From: Colletotrichum lupini
Lineage: Eukaryota > Ascomycota > Sordariomycetes > Glomerellales > Glomerellaceae
Length of the DNA stretch: 64,000 nucleotides
Reading direction: 5' to 3'
Assembly (NCBI RefSeq): GCF_023278565.1
Contig: NC_064678.1
Location: forward strand, 434,001 to 498,000
Every line of letters begins with the position of its first letter. Positions within the stretch are counted from its first letter, which is position 1. The position numbers were made by a program, and so were the translations under genes. The notes under the pieces were generated by a model. The model was not told where the DNA came from, did no database searches, and was given only the letters and a program-made list of their open reading frames with translations. Below, one piece after another: positions 35,934 through 48,100 of this stretch.

Positions 35934-36198
35934 ATGCTCTTCACCAAGTCTCTCCTCTTCGTCACGGCCATGGTGGCCCCCACGGTCATCGCTGCCTGCA
36001 CGGGAGCACCGTTCCAGGGAACCTGCAATAACTGCGTTGTCGAGTGCCACGATAGTGAGTCTTTTTTCTTAGGGACACACTTGAGACATGCGTGTTTCTA
36101 ACGAAAGTGAAGCCTACAATGGACCCGGCAGACAGGAGTCTCTGCAACGGGCCAGCTGCCAGTTTGCCTGCCTCGCGTTCTGTGACGACTGCGACTGA
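35934..36198 (+). CDS. Small secreted 8-Cys protein (effector candidate)
   Basis: Two exons, 35934-36054 and 36113-36198, are joined across a 58-base intron (donor GTGAGT, branch CTAAC, acceptor GAAG). They encode 68 aa; no single open frame shows the whole protein. The first 20 residues (MLFTKSLLFVTAMVAPTVIA) form a signal peptide. The mature chain of about 48 residues has eight Cys and ends CQFACLAFCDDCD. Size, secretion signal and Cys content are those of fungal effector or antimicrobial-type peptides. The first exon has an alternative open continuation of 16 codons if the intron is retained. The family is not recognised. It lies between two RIP-mutated transposons. Confidence 0.78.
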
Positions 36199-36917
36199 GT
36201 GATGGGAAACGATGTCTGCAGGATTCTATGTAGATGCTGGGTGTCATGATTGAGAAGTTAATTCATGCCAAACATGGTATGGGGCGACAAAGGCAGCAGT
36301 AAAATGTAGTCGGAACATGTATGGTATTAGGTTCGGTGTGAACAGGTCAGGGCGTTGAATCTAGCTCAAAGGCTCAAGTAAAGACTTGTATTGCATTCAC
36401 TATCTCACCTTGTCCTAAGTGAAGTGTCTCACGGTTGTATTCCTACCTGTAATTAGGTGTATAAACCTAGTAGAGGGAGAACTTGTCAACGAAACTGAGG
36501 TCCCATCAACCATCGAGCCAGAGTCCCGGGACTTGGAAGGCATACTCAACTTTAGCACCACAGCGCTAATAGAGAGTTGCCACAACGTATAGTCCATCCC
36601 ATATCTCTCCTCGTACCACCACTATCTGGGTGACTCTTTGTCTCAAGCCAGCTTGATGGTCCACCAGACTACGTTAGACATTGTATGGTTCATTAAACAC
36701 CTTGCGCGCTCCGTGACTGGAAGCAATCTACAATGAGGGACACGCGGTCACAAAGCGGGAGAAATGAATTGCTTTGCTACTGATGTTTAGCCATCAGAGC
36801 CTTGCCTGGTATCTGCGTGACATTGTCCCCATCCCAACGCCCGTAACTCCATCGCACTGCCTACAAAGCTTGAAGAAAATTGACCGCCCTCGGCCCCTCC
36901 AACTCTGCAGCCAGCTC
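36199..36917. other. Intergenic, nothing recognised
   Basis: About 720 bases between the 8-Cys gene and the 3' end of the membrane protein gene. No coding or repeat structure is seen. Confidence 0.5.
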
Positions 36918-38756
36918 CTATTTGTATGGTGTCTGACGAAGAGCCTTGACCCGTGCCTCAGGCTGCCCGTATACTGAAAACTTGGACTGTAGACTCGGAC
37001 TGGAACTAGCGCTATGTGTCCGTGGATTGGGGGCGCCGACCCCCTGGCTCAGAAATTGTCCAGCATGGTTGATGTGAGCCTTAGGCGGGAGCACACCCCT
37101 CGGCGTGCCGAGACTCGATCCAGGGCTTGCATGGTATCCGTACGGTAGCCTAGGACTAACGTTGCCACCAGACGGAAATTGGGGGCTGTAGGTGCCGCTT
37201 TGCAGGAACTTTGGGCTCATATCGGCGAGGGAAAACTCGTCTACTTGCTGCGGGCGCCGAGCTGGTGGATGGGGCGGGGACGCGGCGGCCGAGTCTCTCA
37301 AAGAGAGGGACAGGTTCCGTGTCTGCCTATTTCGCCTCGAGAATCCCTTTGGCATAAAGGTGTCGTGAATCTTGCATTGAAACGTCTTGGTCGTCCCGAA
37401 GACGAGAAAGGCGACCAGGCTTGGTGTCACGCCGGCAACGTATCCCCTGATACTGGAACGTGCTCGTCTCACGCTGAGGTCGGGCTCCAAGTTGTCGGCG
37501 GTGTCGATGGTGTGGCTTGCCGCGGCGATGCGCGGTATCACGTTTGTGTACTCAAACACACTGCATATACAGGTTCAACTGTTAGCATTCGTCCCAGCGT
37601 GAGGTTAGAACATTCGTGTGCGCAGCCTTCCGGTCGGACGTGGTGTGACTGACCAGAGCACTGCGAAGGCGATCGACAGTCGGATCACCAACCAACTGTC
37701 ATATGTGTTATTGGTGCCAGCACCGCTGTACGCTCGACTTCGTCCACCGCGGCTTGAGGCACTGCCCAGCCAGACGGACCGTGCCTTGACGCTGCCACCG
37801 CCGTTATTGCTGCTCGGTAGCGAAGAGTTCATGTCCGGGTTCCCGTAGAGCACGTTCCAACTTGTGAGGTTCCGCCGCGAGTGGACGTATTTCAAAAGGA
37901 TCATGAGCAACAGTACAGCGCTTCCAAAAAGGCTCAGGACAAATTGTGTATTGGCAACAAACATGTACACCAGGAACGACTTCTGGGCCGGCGGAGAGTG
38001 CATCAGGCCGACGGTGATACTGGTGAGAATGATGGGCAAGACTCTTCCGACAATGGAAATGGTGTGTGTTGTCCTCGGCGTTGTCGCGAACCATCCGTAG
38101 ACACTAGCGGCCAAGGATAAGGCACTTTCTTCGTGTTAGAAACGCAATACCTCTTGTTGTTGTTTGGGGAGGGGGGGAGAGTTTCTCTTTGGCATCTGGC
38201 TTACAAGAAAAAGACAAATGTTGATGCAATGGTGAATCCAAAGATGCCTGTTGTTCCGGTCAATCAAGTCAGCGGCGCCAGTCACCAAGGCCGATAGGTC
38301 GCTCTTGGGCTATCTTAAGGAAACCCCCGACAAAAAGAGCATGCACGTACGAACGTAGCTGAGGACGAGCTTGATGCCCTGGGAGCCCTTGTGGTATTGC
38401 ACCTCCGCATTATCGGCGTTTTGTCTCGCATAGTAGAATTGTTCTGTCAGAATGTCTCGCCAGTAGGCGTAGTCGTAGAATTGCTGGCAAATACTCGTCG
38501 TCGTGATAATGAGAGTAGCGTAGGAGATGCAGGCAATATCTAAGAAGAATGTGTAAGATGATTTGCGACTGGCCGCCAGGTAATCCTGGAAGAGAATTCA
38601 CTGGAGAGAGAAGATGGTCCGCAACCTACAACTTGTCCGGTCATTGTGCGTCCAAAGCAGCCATCCCAGTAGGATATTGGAGAAGAAGCAGATGAAGGAG
38701 TAGCATATCACCGCGACAGCTTCGGCATCGACAGCGGCCGGTAGTTGAAATACCAT
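36918..38756 (-). CDS. Multi-TM receptor-like membrane protein
   Basis: Integral membrane protein assembled from several exons on the minus strand, starting at ATG 38756 (MVFQLPAAVDAEAVAV). Seven to eight hydrophobic segments are seen: VICYSFICFFSNILLGWLLW, TFFLDIACISYATLIITT, IFGFTIASTFVFFL, ISIVGRVLPIILTSITVGLM, FVLSLFGSAVLLLMILL, LVIRLSIAFAVLCVF and VAGVTPSLVAFLVFG. A long Ser/Pro/Gly-rich hydrophilic tail of about 150 residues follows. Introns near 38100-38190 and 38235-38350, and the one at about 37570-37670 (GTCAGT to TATGCAG), are well supported. The first, near 38580-38635, is uncertain in its exact boundaries. The topology resembles a GPCR-like protein, but I recognise no named family. 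Confidence 0.7.
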
Positions 38757-40673
38757 CACGACGGTCACTTGCGCCGCGACGTCATCCGTACATGGCGATT
38801 CCGCAAGAAACCAAAGCGCAAAGGACCGAGCTTCTTCGATCTCTTGAGATTTCGTTCAGCTCAGACGAGGGGACACCACGTTTTTGATGCGCACCCAGCC
38901 GTCTCCCCGTCTCGCAATTCCGTGCACCCCCCCCCCCCGCCGCCGGAAGCTGCAGATGCAGTGCAGGGAATCTCAGCCCCGTGTGGGGAGGCTCTGTTGA
39001 TGGTTTCTTTTCCAGTTCGCCATCTGATGCGGATTTCTATACAGAATATGCTGTCTTATTGCGTGGGAAGATGACTCGCTCCCGACGAGGGGTCTCCTTT
39101 AGGACGCGTTCTCCATCTCCTCGAAACGAACCCCTGGTCAAAGCCTATCGCGTGGACCGACTGAGGAAGCACAAGGTTGCGCTGCTAGCCGGATAGGTAA
39201 ACCGAGGTGGTGACACTGACTCGTCCGTCGACCAACGCTGCAACCATGCCTGAGAATTTTGCATATTAAAATAGCGTCTGTTATAGTGCCGAGTGAGCAT
39301 GATACAATTGACAGCACGTGTTTTCTGGGTATTACTGGCATGTCTGAACCTGGTTGAAGTACCATGTCGTTGCATTCAAAGTCGCAACTTGAGACTACCG
39401 GATCGAACTCTCCATGCCCCATGGGATGACGAGACGATCAGACGCGACATTCCGATTCTGGATTCCTTCCTGCCGCGGGCGAATTCGAGACTATCGCACC
39501 TTCACAATAGGAGTCGCAAGTTGCAACACGCATCAAAGTCTTCTCATGCACTCAGTCAGGTCAAGGCCACACGGGCGGTCGTAGGTCTCAAGGTTCAACA
39601 AGCTCGCGAATGGGTACATGTGGAGCGCGAAGTGGGTAACAGGCCCAAAAGAATTGTGGATGATCGGTCTAGGACCTTCGTCCAACAGTCGACGGCGGGC
39701 AACAGGCCCGGACTCAAGAAAGTGCCGACCTGCTCACTCGCAATTCCACCGACCGCACGTGGTTGGTTGCTGCTTCTTGAGAGTAGCATGATGGAGTTTG
39801 TCCGACGTCAAGCATTTGATGGGCTCAGTAAGACTTTGTTTTTACCTCTCTATTACTTACTTTGTCACCTATGGTTATCTTTTCTTGCTCATGAGCGGAA
39901 CATGCGCCCATTGTGGCTGGCCCTTGTTCGCCCCTCGTGGTGTCCAAGTTGAAGCTACCTACATACCATATCCTTAGCGATATCGACGAGGACTCATCAT
40001 TGATACATAAATAAAGGCAGAGCATCTCGATGTCCTTTCTGAGGGTAAGATTTACTGATGACTGCTTAGTGTTATGTTTCCTTTTATGAGGTATTTTTTG
40101 ATAGCAAACGTGACCCCACCTGGATGTAGGGAAATTACAATTTTGATTGCTTCGCACTGAACGAGCCTTGGACGAAGCGCTTGACCCTTCGCTGGGTGGT
40201 TATCGTCAGTTGCACTGTCAATTTAGATCGTCGTGCTGGAATAAGCTTCCTCGAGAACCTCAGTCAGAAAGGATGTGGTACACAAGAACCAGGTCAAATT
40301 GACTCTTGACTGCGCGCTTGTGTCATGAATCGCTAGTCGTCTGTGAAAGGTAGCTGTTGCTGATTCACCTGAGTCCTTCCAGCTGAACTTGAGGCCCATG
40401 AAGCGACCGACATTATCAGTGATCGCCATCTCAGCTTTTCTATTTTGCGCTCAGCCACCGCCATTCCAGGGGTGAAGCGCGCGCCTGATGTCTTGGCGCT
40501 ATGTCCCGCGAAGTTCTGTCCTACGATATGGAAAGAAAGCTTCTCGCACTCGAGTGCCACTATCGGATGCTCTATGTCGGCCGTACATATCAATAGAAGT
40601 GTTTCTCACACAGTCTTCAGCACATCAGCCCCGTCCTATTCTTTCACTCACCTGGACACAACATCGATTGAAA
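38757..40673. other. Intergenic between divergent membrane-protein and HET genes
   Basis: About 1.9 kb. It contains a run of 12 C at 38927-38938 within the upstream region of the membrane protein gene. A 219-codon plus frame at 39293-39952 shows no recognisable motif and I do not accept it as a gene. Confidence 0.45.
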
Positions 40674-43094
40674 ATGGGAGTAACACTGCAAGTCGACACT
40701 AATGATGACAATGTCAGCCGCGAGGAGAACGATTGGCTGCAATATCAACAACAAGCCGATTCTGACAGTGACTCGGACGATTCTTTCTTTAATAGGAAAT
40801 CAGATAACCCATTCATCCGAGCTGGCACTGTCGCCGTTAACTTGGCGAAGAAATGCGACACGTTCTTCGCCAAGATAGGGGTGCGAAAAGCTGAAATACA
40901 CCGTGACCCCAAGACTGGGAATTGCATGACCTGTGGAGGTATGGACGAGGGGTTTTTCTCTCTTGTCACGGATATCGAAAAGAGGGCCGCAGCTGGGTGT
41001 CCGTCTTGCAGCATCATCTGCGCTGGTGTACGAGCATGTCTACCCAGGCACATTGCCACTAGCTCAAGAGTCTCTGTGATGGAGACCTGGAACTCAGGAT
41101 GTGCTGGACGCCAGTTCATCCGAACGAAAAGAAGATCAGCGACGATGACAGGGGCCTACGGTGTCATCGTTGCCAGGAGCGACCATTTGGATCTCAGCAA
41201 GATCTTTGTCCCCTGGACACAGTTACGAGAGCAAGTTCTTGCCGAACTTAACTTCTTCGGTACTCAAGGTGAGCCATTCTTCCAGAGTAGAAGGTCTCCC
41301 TAGATCCTTTCTAATTCCGATGCAATAGAGGAACCCGCATCGTGGGACTCGATCGGCCTCGCTTACCACATTTCCGGAGACACATCTTCCGATGCAGCTT
41401 TTCAATGGCTCCAAGCTCGCCTGCAGCACTGCATTTCAGAGCACTCATTATGTAGGACAACAGATAGTGACAGGCGAATGCCAACCCGCGTTCTGGACAT
41501 AGGGCCTTTCGACGATCACGTCGAGGGTTCGCAAGAGACAACTGATTGCGACATTCGACTTCACGAGACCCAAGGGATTTGCGATAGATATGTCTGCTTA
41601 AGCTACTGTTGGGGAGGCACCATAGATATCCGCTTGACCAAAGATCGATATCATTCCTACATGCACCGGGTCACTTGGTCATCTTTGCCCGAAGGGTACC
41701 GCGACGCTGTCAGACTGACTCGCAAGCTGGGAATCCGCTACATCTGGATTGACTCGCTCTGTATCATTCAGGACGACAAGGACGATTGGAGGGCAGAGGC
41801 AGCTCATATGGCATCAGTCTTTCAAGGCGCCCACGTCACGATTTCGGGAGCGAAATCCTCGAACCCTCACCAGAGCTACTTCGCCCATAGCGATAGCAAG
41901 TACAAAGCAAAGAGAGTAGAGCATCGGGATGACAAGGGAAAGACATGGCACGCAAACGTGCGACACACCGTTCCGCACTTCTTCTCATCCGACGCATCTG
42001 GTGAACCAAACTACAGCCCAGGTAACTTCCCTTTGCTGAACCGTGGCTGGGTATTCCAGGAGCGTCTACTGTCTCCCCGAATCCTACACCTTGGAGATGT
42101 AGAGATGGCTTGGGAGTGTAACGAGGTCTGCGCCTGCGAGTGTATGGGAGAGACCACGATATACGACACCGAACCAAGATGGGCGCATACCAAGGGTGCT
42201 CACGTACGAAACTTGTCATCTGCGACTGAGGCCAAGGAGCTGTACCCAGATTGGCGCAGTACGGTGCAGAATTACAAAAGAACGAGGCTCACTTATCAGG
42301 ATGACATCCTCCCAGCCATTGCAGGCGTGGTAAAAAATATGCAGAGGTATAGAAAAGACAGGTACCTGGCCGGAATCTGGGAAGACAGCTTGCTTGACGA
42401 TCTCGCCTGGCAGGCTACCCAAAGTGTTCTCCCTCGACCGGACTCTTGGACAGCTCCGACGTGGTCATGGGCATCTGTGACATCAAGAATCCACTATTCC
42501 AACCTACGTACGACATTGGCATCCAAGTTCATGGAAGAGGCGAATGCGAAAATGCAAAGAACAGTGGTCATCGAAGCTTCAACGGAGTCTGCGGGAGCAG
42601 ATCCAACAATGGAGATTATCTCGGGCCACATAACTTTATCCGGGCCAATGATCACAGCACGCCTAGAGAATGATGAAGGGGAAATCGACGCTCCTATACC
42701 GACCTATTTCGCTCTACACGGCAGCACGTTACTGGAAATAGCCCCTGACTACAATTTCTGGGCGCCTGGTAAAGATTATGTGCCGCTTGGCAGCACCATT
42801 TATCTTTTACACTTGTGCAGAGAGCCCGAACTTCGGAACAAGAACGGCATAGGCACTAAGAAAATGCCGACCAAAGTTTTTTCTCTCGTGCTTCGAAAGG
42901 TGGATGACGATGGAGACACTTCCACCGTCAGCGGTCACAGCAAGAAAGGAAACACCAAGGGCGATCGTTCTTCAGTACATTCAGACCACGGGACGTATGA
43001 AAGAATCGAGATACTGATACTGGCCTGCGATGACGATAGGACAGAGGATTATGTAGTCGAAAATGGTAGAGATAGCGTGGTGAAGTTGATTTGA
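40674..43094 (+). CDS. HET-domain (heterokaryon incompatibility) protein
   Basis: Member of the HET family, many of which trigger programmed cell death when incompatible hyphae fuse. Exons 40674-41268 and 41329-43094 are joined across a 60-base intron to give 786 aa. The ATG at 40674 (MGVTLQVDTN) is chosen because the upstream in-frame extension has no coding character. Residues 1-200 include an acidic DSDSDSDDS tract and CMTCGG / CPSCSIIC Cys pairs. The HET domain lies at roughly residues 285-440 with its three hallmark blocks: YVCLSYCWGG, LGIRYIWIDSLCIIQDD with DWRAEAAHM, and LLNRGWVFQERLLSPRILHL. The C-terminal region is unassigned, with no NACHT or WD repeats. The gene is intact and lies 630 bases from the copia element. 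Confidence 0.93.
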
Positions 43095-43719
43095 CCGAAT
43101 ACTTTCCTTTTTTGTCAAAAGAACTTAGATTGTCAATATTTGGCCATTAGGTCAAGCTTTCTTATGTTGTAGGAGAAGCTTCTCACTAACTTTTGCTGGA
43201 GTATGTGATAATAAACTCGCTCGTCAATCGGTCTTGCATCGATTGGGCTCGGTACCGACGCATTGCAACTACGATACAATGCCCTGAAAGCTAGACCATA
43301 CCCGTCAGGTACTATAATTGATACTGACAGCAAGACTGCTCAAAGTGATGCTCCCATGGAGACTCGCGCCCGTCATACTGATACCGGCCTCAGATTGACA
43401 ACGGCCTTATTCTCTTCTGTGGGAACGCTCTCCATCCAAAATCATAGGCAGGCCAGAAGCCGTTTCTTCTATTCGGGAAGGTAAGGTAGATCTCCATTCT
43501 TCCTCGCATTCGCTAGAAGCGGAGCCAAAGGCTTTTGGTACAACAACATGTAAGCTCTAGGGCAAGAGATCTCATGATAAGCCTCTTGGACGGCAGAATT
43601 CGGAACAAGCCAAATTGGAGGCGTTCACAAGGTTCAAGCCCCTTGCTAGCAGACTCTTGGCCGATGCCAATTGACTTGGCGGGCTTGCAGAACCAAAAGA
43701 ACATTTGTGCTATTAAGAC
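43095..43719. other. Intergenic between HET gene and copia element
   Basis: These 625 bases of ordinary composition show no coding sequence and no RIP signature right up to the LTR edge. Confidence 0.5.
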
Positions 43720-43724
43720 CTCTC
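43720..43724. repeat. 5-bp target duplication, left (CTCTC)
   Basis: CTCTC precedes the left LTR and CTCTT follows the right one (50694-50698). They are the same but for one C/T difference, as expected for an old 5-bp retrotransposon duplication. Confidence 0.65.
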
Positions 43725-43926
43725 TGTTAGTATCCCTATTATAGGGTAGTTAGTTCGAACCGTAGTTAACGAAGAGATTAATTAAACTATATAAATATCT
43801 ACGTAGGTATAAAAAGGAGGTTCTAATCGTAGGTTAGGCTGGCTACGATAATTATAAATAGGGCCCCTAATTAGCCCCTGCGCAGTCGGCTATATACCGC
43901 GGTCGAATTAGACTTCTAATTTAATA
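43725..43926 (-). repeat. Left LTR (3' LTR of the element)
   Basis: 202 bases starting TGTTAGTATCCC on the plus strand. Compared with the right LTR, its inner edge (43890-43926) is the more AT-mutated. Confidence 0.9.
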
Positions 43927-43930
43927 CTAA

Positions 43931-43945
43931 CTTTCTCTTTTTTTT
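43931..43945 (-). other. Polypurine tract
   Basis: An uninterrupted run of 15 pyrimidines on the plus strand, i.e. purines on the minus strand, five bases or so before the 3' LTR. This is the usual primer site for plus-strand DNA synthesis and it fixes the orientation of the element. Confidence 0.7.
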
Positions 43946-44186
43946 ATTAATTTAACCGCTACGGTTAGAGGTATAATTCGACCTCGGGCCCGTCTATTAA
44001 GTCGTCTCCTTTTCCCCCTTTTTTCTATTCTTTTTATATAACCCATCCCTCTATTCGTATAATAACTTTTCCGCTACTTACGAATTACTCTAATCCCTTA
44101 TTTAGTACTATTTTTATAAAAGTATCTGCGAGGTTATTTTTACTATTAATCTAACGGATCTCGAGTATCTCGCGCCTTTTATACGA

Positions 44187-44507
44187 TTACCTAAGGGCCA
44201 TAATATCGATTATAAGCCTCTTTTCCTTCGTCGTTCCCAATTTAACGAGGCATTTATATAGTAAGTAGGAATCGGTATAAATAACTATTAGAATAAGTAA
44301 AAGGCTAATTCGATCGGTAATCTTCCTTAGCGTCGTTAAAATCGCATAGGAGAGGTTAACGCCGTTAACTATACTATAGACCTCTAACGTTAGTACACTT
44401 CTTATTACCCGCTTATTTTTAATTAACGAGTAATAAATTATATTACCGTATATAGTAAATTCGCTCTCGCCCATACTCTTATTAACTAGGATAATAATAT
44501 ACCCCAA
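44187..44507 (-). pseudogene. Copia RNase H remnant
   Basis: An open piece of 106 codons on the minus strand with the copia RNase H motifs VIYTDSYLLYKCLVKLG and TTKEKRLIIDIMALR. It is the C-terminal end of the pol polyprotein, as expected next to the 3' LTR. It is isolated by stops on both sides. Confidence 0.8.
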
Positions 44508-44879
44508 TTGCGAAATAAAGTCGTTATTATTCGTAAATAACCTATTAACGAAGATATAGAGCTTACTAATTATAAGGTCGATCGGGTAGTAAACGAGACC
44601 TCGATCGAGATTCGTTTACTATTACTTAAGCTGCTTATTAAGTACTTCGACGTCTCGTTCGGTTAGATTTATAGCCTACGCTACCCTAGCGTAGTTAAAA
44701 ATTACCTCGGGCTAATAAATACTTATAATATATACCCCTCGCACAAGCTTAGCCTTATACTACTTCTTAATATTAGTTACGTTCGGGTTAACGAGGTTAA
44801 TCTTCTCGCCCTACCCCTTTTACTAAAAGATAACGGTTTCCCCTTCGATTATAAGAATCCTATCGTTAAATACTAGGGG

Positions 44880-45180
44880 GGTATTTATTATAAGGACCTC
44901 TTTTAGCTTCGCTACGAAGCCCGCTTTCTAAAGCTCCTTATCCTCCTTCTTTATAAAGTTAATATCGGATAGGCCTAATATATCGTTAGTCTATATTCTA
45001 ATAATCCTAAATTAGTCGCCTTCGTACTCCGCGACTAGTAAGCACGGGTCGTATATAGAGGTAACTATTAATAATTAATTAATATAAAAATCGTAGTAAA
45101 TAGCCCACTAATAGGTACCCAATTCTGCGAGCCTATATAGTAGCTTAAGTACTTTAATAATCGTGCCTTCTAAGTACTTA
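44880..45180 (-). pseudogene. Copia reverse transcriptase remnant
   Basis: Minus-strand translation through stops shows KVLKLLYRLAELGTY, TSIYDPCLLVAE and a TNDILGL string where copia RTs carry their active-site T/V-D-D, then KAGFVAKLKEVL. It lies upstream of the RNase H remnant in pol order and is riddled with stops. Confidence 0.7.
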
Positions 45181-48100
45181 CTAGCTATTTCCTTTAGTAG
45201 ATAGGCTAGGATTTTCCTTATAAGCCCTGTGGCCGATTGGGTATATACCTAGGTAATATTACGGCTCTAAATCTCGTATCCCTTCTTCCGTAGCGATACT
45301 ATTAGTACTATTATTAATCGTTAGCTATAGCGCTATATAGTAAGCGATTATATAAGCAGCGTCGCCTTTTTAACGTCGCCGTACCCTTGAATTACGTATC
45401 TAAACTTCTCGTACAGTTAGGGTATTCCTTTTCTTTTAATTTCACGAACTATTTACGATTTAAATATATAGAGGTTTATATACTTTTCTAGATCGTAGAA
45501 AATAAATCGATAGACCCCTCGATCGCGTAAAGTATCTACTTCGATAAGATCTAATCCCTTATACGGCTTTCTAGTAGTTATAATTACGCCTTCTTTACGT
45601 AGTTTAACTACTAGCTCGAAATCGGCTTTCTTTTTTACTATATAAAAGGTATTAATTACCTCGTTACTAGTAATAAATTGCCGCGTTAGTGCTTACTATC
45701 GTAGTCTCCCGCGACGTATTAGTACCCTTTTAATAATTTCTTTTTCCTCGTCGTTTATTAATACTACTACGACGATTTCGTTAAGGATAATTTCCTATGC
45801 CTCTACCGCGGGTTATATAGCTTCCCCTAGCTCTTCTTCTTCTTATAGGCTAGAAATTACCTTAATAGGATCTATATAATATAGTCTAACTACCGTAATT
45901 AATACCTCGAGTAACTAGTTACGATCTCTCGCGACTACGTAAGAACGCTCGTTAATAAAAATCAATTTATATAGCCCAGCCTATTATTAAGTAATTTCGC
46001 GCTATACTCGTATATCCGAATTTAGGGGCATATTTAAATTAACCCCTATATTGGGCCTATTGCGCATAGTAATTACCTTATTAACTTACCTTCTTATGCT
46101 TACCTCGCGTAGTACCCGTATTACTTTTTCGACTACTTAAGCTCGCTAGCTTATATCTAGTAACGGTAGCGAGGCTAAGGTCGTTCTTAAATATACTCTA
46201 AATACTAAAAGCGTCAGTATAAGCCCGTTAGGCCCTATAGTATCGTTATAGTATTTAAGTACTATCTAGAGGCATTCGTCGTCGTTAGAATCGGGATTTT
46301 CCTTTTTAATAATTTTAAACGCTCTTTTTAACTACTAGTGCGCCCTTTCTACCTTTTTAATACTATAGTGCGCTTCGACGGGCACGACTTTTAACTATAT
46401 ACCGTAGGCCGTCGCATTTTTTTTAAATTCTATTAACTTAAAACTAGTACTAGCGTTAGTTCTAATACTATCTAGCGGTCCCTAATATATATTAATCTAG
46501 CTTTTTCGTAGAACTACCTATACTATTTTTACTTATAGATCCCGTAGGAATTACCCTACTTAGAATAATATAGCCTCGTTAATTATATATAGGACCGGTC
46601 GACTATTTAAGTAGAAGATATTAATAACAATCTCCTAATTAAAGTTAAGCTTATTACGCAATTTAAATTTAAATCTACGTGGGCTCTGCGCATTTATTTA
46701 GTATTAGTAGTATACTTTTGTTAACTACTCTAGCGCCCCTATTTTGATATTATTATTACTTAAATGCTTTAGGAGGTTATATAGCCTCGCGACTAACGAG
46801 TAACTAAATCTCTAGTATAGTCGTCTAAGCTTACTTTCCGTTAAGTAATTAATCGACTTCGTATCGTTAATAAGCCTTATAAACGCGTGCCCCTATCGTC
46901 GTTCGACTATTTCAAAGTACTTACGGCTAGAGATTCTATTCCTCGTATTATCGAATATAATACTTAGTCGATCTATATCTTTTAGATATAAGAGAAATAG
47001 GGTATTAACGGGTAGGATATAGAAAGTTATCGTTCCGAAATACGTCTCTATTTCTACCGTACCTAGGGCGACGATTTCCTTACCTAGGCCAAAGCTAATC
47101 CTCGTAATACCCGCTATTAACGTATTAAGCGTTACTAATACGATTTTCTATAGCGCCTAGAATTGCCCTTTTCCTCTTATTAACTATTACGATGCCCTAG
47201 TATCTAGGATAATCTTATAAAAATTATCTAAGCCGTACCTTTTGTTCGCATAGAATACCTATACGAGCTTAGTATTCGAGTAATCTAGGTAGTATAAAAA
47301 GGACCCCTCTAGCTACCCCTAGAATTGCTTAGCACCCTATCTCTTTTCTTTAAATATTAAGAGAGTAGAATTTTACGCTATTAAATTCGTCCTTTTGCCT
47401 ACCTCCGTATCCGTTATCTAAGGGACCTTCCCTTATTATCCGTAAATAAAAGCCTACTTATTAAGGGCTTCTACTACTTTTTATTCGTTTAGCCTCGTAT
47501 ATCCTCCCGAAGCTAACGGGGCAAAGAAAGAGTAGTTAATATCGTCGACTTCGTTATAATTTAATTCGTTAGTATAGGGGGTAAGATCTTCCTTATTTTC
47601 TAAATCTCTTATAGGGTGCGGGTACTTTAGGCCGCTAAATTAGCTACTTTCGCTAAGTTCCGTACCCCCGGATCTGCCCTTATATATAATAAGGAATTAG
47701 TTAAATCGATAAGGGCTAGTTTTGCTATTTACTACCCTCGATTTTCTATATTATTTATACGATTTAGCACGCTCTTCTTCGGAGTAGTTACTTAATTAAT
47801 ATCTATCCTTTTTATAAATAAAACACTACTTCTTCTGTTACCCTGCTCGCGAGTTAAATCTCTGCCTATTTAACGAATCTAGGATTCCCTATTAACGATT
47901 ACCGTACCTAGCTTCCTTTCCTTTCCTATTATACGTTCGGTCGACCTAATACTATTAATAAGGGCCGTCATATACTTAGAAATAGGTTTAGCGTAGCATT
48001 CTTATTTTAATATTAAAGCTAGATCTTAGCCTCGAGCAGAGCGTCTCGTAGTTTTCGGGTACTTAGTATAGAGTTATTTTCGCCTTTAGAACGCGCTAGA

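Noticed and set aside
39293..39952. 219-codon plus-strand open frame upstream of the HET gene
   Set aside because: The first part looks weakly hydrophobic like a signal peptide, but the rest is low in coding character and starts at an ambiguous site. No family is recognised.
43632..43650. GGTTCAAGCCCC string resembling a tRNA T-arm
   Set aside because: No acceptor stem, D-arm or anticodon arm could be paired around it.
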